Positions 4,662 through 6,579 of a stretch of DNA of 6,579 bases are shown here, one piece after another (the stretch's first letter is position 1; each line of letters starts with the position of its first letter). The notes beneath the pieces are model-generated. The model was not told where the DNA came from. It did no database searches and was given only the letters and a program-made list of their open reading frames with translations. The position numbers and the translations under genes are program-made. Origin of the DNA: Actinomycetota bacterium (lineage in GTDB: Bacteria; Actinomycetota; Thermoleophilia; Gaiellales; Gaiellaceae); NCBI GenBank assembly GCA_005883235.1, contig VAYE01000186.1, positions 1-6,579 on the forward strand, in the 5' to 3' direction.

Positions 4662-6463
4662 GGGTCTGGCAGCCCGGCAGCCACCTCACGCAGCAGCGCG
4701 GCGCGGAGGTCGAGGACTGGTCGTGGGCGCGGACGCGGCGGCGCATCCTCACGCTCGCCCGGCTGACGCGCCCGTACCGGCTCCGCACGGCGTTCTCGAT
4801 CGTGTCGCTCCTCGCCGCGACCGCGACCGCCCTAGCGCCGCCCTTCCTGTCCAAGTACGCCGTCGACGACGGGATCCGCCGCCACGACCTCACGCGCCTC
4901 TGGTGGATCGTCGGCGCGTTCCTCGCGGCCGGGCTCCTCAACTGGGCGATGAGCTACGTGCAGACCTACCTCACCGGCTGGGTGGGCGAGCGCATCCTGG
5001 CCGACCTTCGGGTCGGCCTCTTCCGGCACCTGCAACGGCTGTCACTCGGCTTCTACGAGCGGAACCGCGCCGGCGTAATCATCAGCCGCCTGACGAACGA
5101 CGTCGAGGCGATCGACCAGCTCGTCACCGACGGCGTCTCGAGCCTCGTCCAGAACACGCTGACGCTGATCGGGACGGCGATTCTCCTGTTCGTCCTCGAC
5201 TGGCGGCTCGCACTCGCGACGCTGTCCGTGATCCCGCTGATGAGCGTCGCGACGGTGATCTTCCGCAAGCGCTCGTCACGCGCGTACCGGGCGGTACGCG
5301 AGCGGCTCGGCCTACTGACCGCCACCCTTGCCGAGGACATCGCCGGGATGCGCGTCGTCCAGGCGTTCACGCGCGAGAACGAGAACATCAGCCGTTTCCG
5401 CGACGTGGCGGAGCGGTATCGCGAGTCGAACCAGGAGACGGTCGTCCTGAACGGCATCTACTTCCCGTTCGTCGACCTGCTGTCGTCGATCGCCCTCGCG
5501 GTCGTGCTCGGCTACGGCGGCCACCTCTACTTCCAGGGCCAGGTCACGCTCGGCACGCTCTTCACATTCCTGCTCTTGGTGCAGAACTTCTTCGACCCGG
5601 TGCAGCAGCTGTCACAGCTCTACAACACGTTCCTCTCGGCCACGGCTGCGCTCGACAAGATCATGGACGTGATGGACGAGGAGCCCGAGGTCCTCGACCG
5701 GCCGCAGGCCCAGCCGCTCGCCACGGCCCAAGGACACGTCCGCTTCGAAGCGGTCCGCTTCGGCTACGGCGACGGGCCGGAGGTCCTGCACAGGCTCGAC
5801 CTCGACGTCCCGGCGGGGACGACCGTCGCGCTCGTCGGCCATACCGGCGCGGGTAAGTCGACGATCGCGAAGCTCCTCGCGCGCTTCTACGACCCGCGAG
5901 AGGGCAGGATCACGATCGACGGCGTCGACCTGCGCGACGTGACACAGGCGTCCCTCCGCCGCCAGCTGGGGATCGTCCCTCAAGAAGGATTCCTCTTCGC
6001 TGGCACCGCCGCCGAGAACATCGCGTTCGGCCGGCCGGAGGCGGCTCCCGACGAGATCGTCCGCGCCGCCGAGGCCGTCGGGGCGAACGACTTCATCGTG
6101 AGGCTTGAGGACGAGTACGCGACCGAGCTGCAGGAGCGCGGCACCCGCCTGTCGCTCGGTCAGCGCCAGCTCGTCGCGCTGTCGCGGGCGCTGCTCGCCG
6201 ACCCGCGCATCCTCATCCTCGACGAGGCGACGTCGTCGGTCGACATCGGAACCGAGCGGAAGATCGAGCGCGCGCTCCGCCTGCTCCTCGCCGGCCGCAC
6301 CGCGTTCATCATCGCCCACCGCCTCTCGACGATCCGAAACGCAGACCTGATCGTCGTGCTCGAGCACGGCCGTATCGTCGAGCAGGGGACGCACGAGGAG
6401 CTCCTCGCGACAGGCGGCCTCTACACCTCGCTGTACGGCGACTGGGCCGAAGACGCTGCCTGA
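4658..6463 (+). CDS. ABC exporter half-transporter, catalytic-site subunit (TMD-NBD)
   Basis: This 601-residue inner-membrane protein is the partner of the upstream half-transporter. A hydrophilic N-terminal stretch of about 40 residues precedes six helices (approximately 43-65, 81-103, 157-180, 183-203, 267-290, 297-318) and one ATPase domain. Motifs are Walker A GHTGAGKST (394-402, Lys400), Q-loop Gln442, Walker B ILILDE with Asp522 and an intact catalytic Glu523, D-loop SVDI and H-loop His554. The signature reads LSLGQ (498-502) instead of LSGGQ. In the nucleotide sandwich this signature faces the Asp504-bearing Walker B of the first subunit, so both defects fall in the same, degenerate ATP site, while Glu523 pairs with the intact LSGGQ. 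That fits a heterodimeric type IV (ABCB-like) exporter; the transported substrate is unknown. GTG 4658 is set by the AAGGAG 7 bases upstream. The gap to the first subunit is 130 bases, unusually long for tightly coupled partners. Confidence 0.94.
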   Translation: MRVWQPGSHLTQQRGAEVEDWSWARTRRRILTLARLTRPYRLRTAFSIVSLLAATATALAPPFLSKYAVDDGIRRHDLTRLWWIVGAFLAAGLLNWAMSYVQTYLTGWVGERILADLRVGLFRHLQRLSLGFYERNRAGVIISRLTNDVEAIDQLVTDGVSSLVQNTLTLIGTAILLFVLDWRLALATLSVIPLMSVATVIFRKRSSRAYRAVRERLGLLTATLAEDIAGMRVVQAFTRENENISRFRDVAERYRESNQETVVLNGIYFPFVDLLSSIALAVVLGYGGHLYFQGQVTLGTLFTFLLLVQNFFDPVQQLSQLYNTFLSATAALDKIMDVMDEEPEVLDRPQAQPLATAQGHVRFEAVRFGYGDGPEVLHRLDLDVPAGTTVALVGHTGAGKSTIAKLLARFYDPREGRITIDGVDLRDVTQASLRRQLGIVPQEGFLFAGTAAENIAFGRPEAAPDEIVRAAEAVGANDFIVRLEDEYATELQERGTRLSLGQRQLVALSRALLADPRILILDEATSSVDIGTERKIERALRLLLAGRTAFIIAHRLSTIRNADLIVVLEHGRIVEQGTHEELLATGGLYTSLYGDWAEDAA

Positions 6464-6478
6464 GCAGGGTTTTGTTTT
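6456..6478 (+). terminator. Weak possible intrinsic terminator after ABC pair
   Basis: CTGC (6456-6459) and GCAG (6464-6467) form a 4-bp stem around CTGA, followed by GG and the T-rich TTTTGTTTT (6470-6478), the most T-rich run in the window. The stem is short and includes the stop codon of the second ABC gene, so efficiency would be low. The T-rich run might instead belong to the promoter of the next gene. Confidence 0.3.
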
Positions 6479-6489
6479 CGCAGCAGGGG

Positions 6490-6495
6490 TAGGTT
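6490..6495 (+). promoter_or_regulatory. Candidate -10 element for leaderless secreted-protein gene
   Basis: TAGGTT (TANNNT) is followed by 7 bases and GTG 6503, the same geometry as at the methyltransferase. No Shine-Dalgarno sequence stands at usable distance. TTGTTT at 6472-6477 is only 12 bases upstream, too close for a standard -35. Confidence 0.4.
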
Positions 6496-6502
6496 CCCGT
6501 GC

Positions 6503-6579
6503 GTGCAGGTACGGTGGATCGCGCTCCTTGCGGCGGGCGCGACCGTCGCGGCGCCTGCGGCGCCGGCGGTCTCCGCTGG
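6503..6579 (+). CDS. N-terminal signal peptide of a secreted or periplasm-side protein, truncated by window edge
   Basis: Twenty-five codons from GTG 6503 encode a typical Sec-type signal: a short basic n-region (VQVRW), a hydrophobic core IALLAAGATVAA, and an Ala/Pro-rich c-region ending AVSA, a plausible signal peptidase I site of A-x-A type (V-S-A). No lipobox cysteine is seen before the edge. The mature protein lies outside, so its function is unknown. The GTG at 6499 in another frame is also open, but its product (VRAGTVDRAPCGG) has no signal character, so 6503 is preferred. The gene begins 39 bases after the ABC pair; it could be read from that operon or from its own TAGGTT element. Confidence 0.6.
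   Translation, partial: MQVRWIALLAAGATVAAPAAPAVSA

Noticed and set aside
3841..5970. Similar DNA stretches in the two ABC genes as a repeat element
   Set aside because: They fall at homologous ATPase motifs and reflect ancient paralogy of the two subunits, not a mobile or recent duplication.

Overview
The window is high-GC DNA (roughly 70% by eye) with dense, mostly GTG-started genes and short gaps. Codon use and protein style suggest a high-GC actinobacterium, possibly of the Thermoleophilia (Gaiellales/Solirubrobacterales). That placement is an inference from protein resemblance, since no rRNA or marker gene is present.

Layout. (1) Positions 1-1496, minus strand: two histidine-degradation genes, ftcD (glutamate formimidoyltransferase, complete) followed 9 bases later by hutH (histidine ammonia-lyase), which runs off the left edge. 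(2) From 1515, plus strand: a small class I SAM-dependent methyltransferase, diverging from ftcD with only 18 bases between the two start codons. Its stop overlaps (GTGA) the start of a uracil-DNA glycosylase-like gene. That gene is broken: its first ~19 codons and its last ~157 are recognisable but lie in different frames, and the intervening stretch, expected to hold catalytic motif 1 and a cluster cysteine, is missing. (3) 2734-6463, plus strand: two half-size ABC exporter genes, each with six membrane helices and one ATPase domain. Their ATPase motifs are degenerate in complementary ways (Asp for the catalytic Glu in the first, LSLGQ for LSGGQ in the second), as expected for an obligate heterodimer with one active and one degenerate ATP site. 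(4) 6503 to the right edge: the signal peptide of a truncated secreted protein.

The two 100-130 base gaps hold structure: overlapping GC hairpins at 2650-2673, and between the ABC genes an 8-bp inverted repeat flanking a possible -10 element, a strong hairpin, a canonical ribosome-binding site and a 45-codon open frame joined to both ABC genes by GTGA overlaps.

The most notable regulatory pattern is that four GTG starts (hutH, ftcD, methyltransferase, secreted protein) each have a TANNNT hexamer ending 6-7 bases upstream, the spacing expected for leaderless mRNAs. In the ftcD/methyltransferase gap one near-symmetrical 7-mer supplies this hexamer on both strands. No mobile element, CRISPR array, tRNA or rRNA was seen. 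No wholly new system is evident; the strongest leads are the symmetrical divergent promoter, the broken glycosylase and the structured ABC intergenic region.
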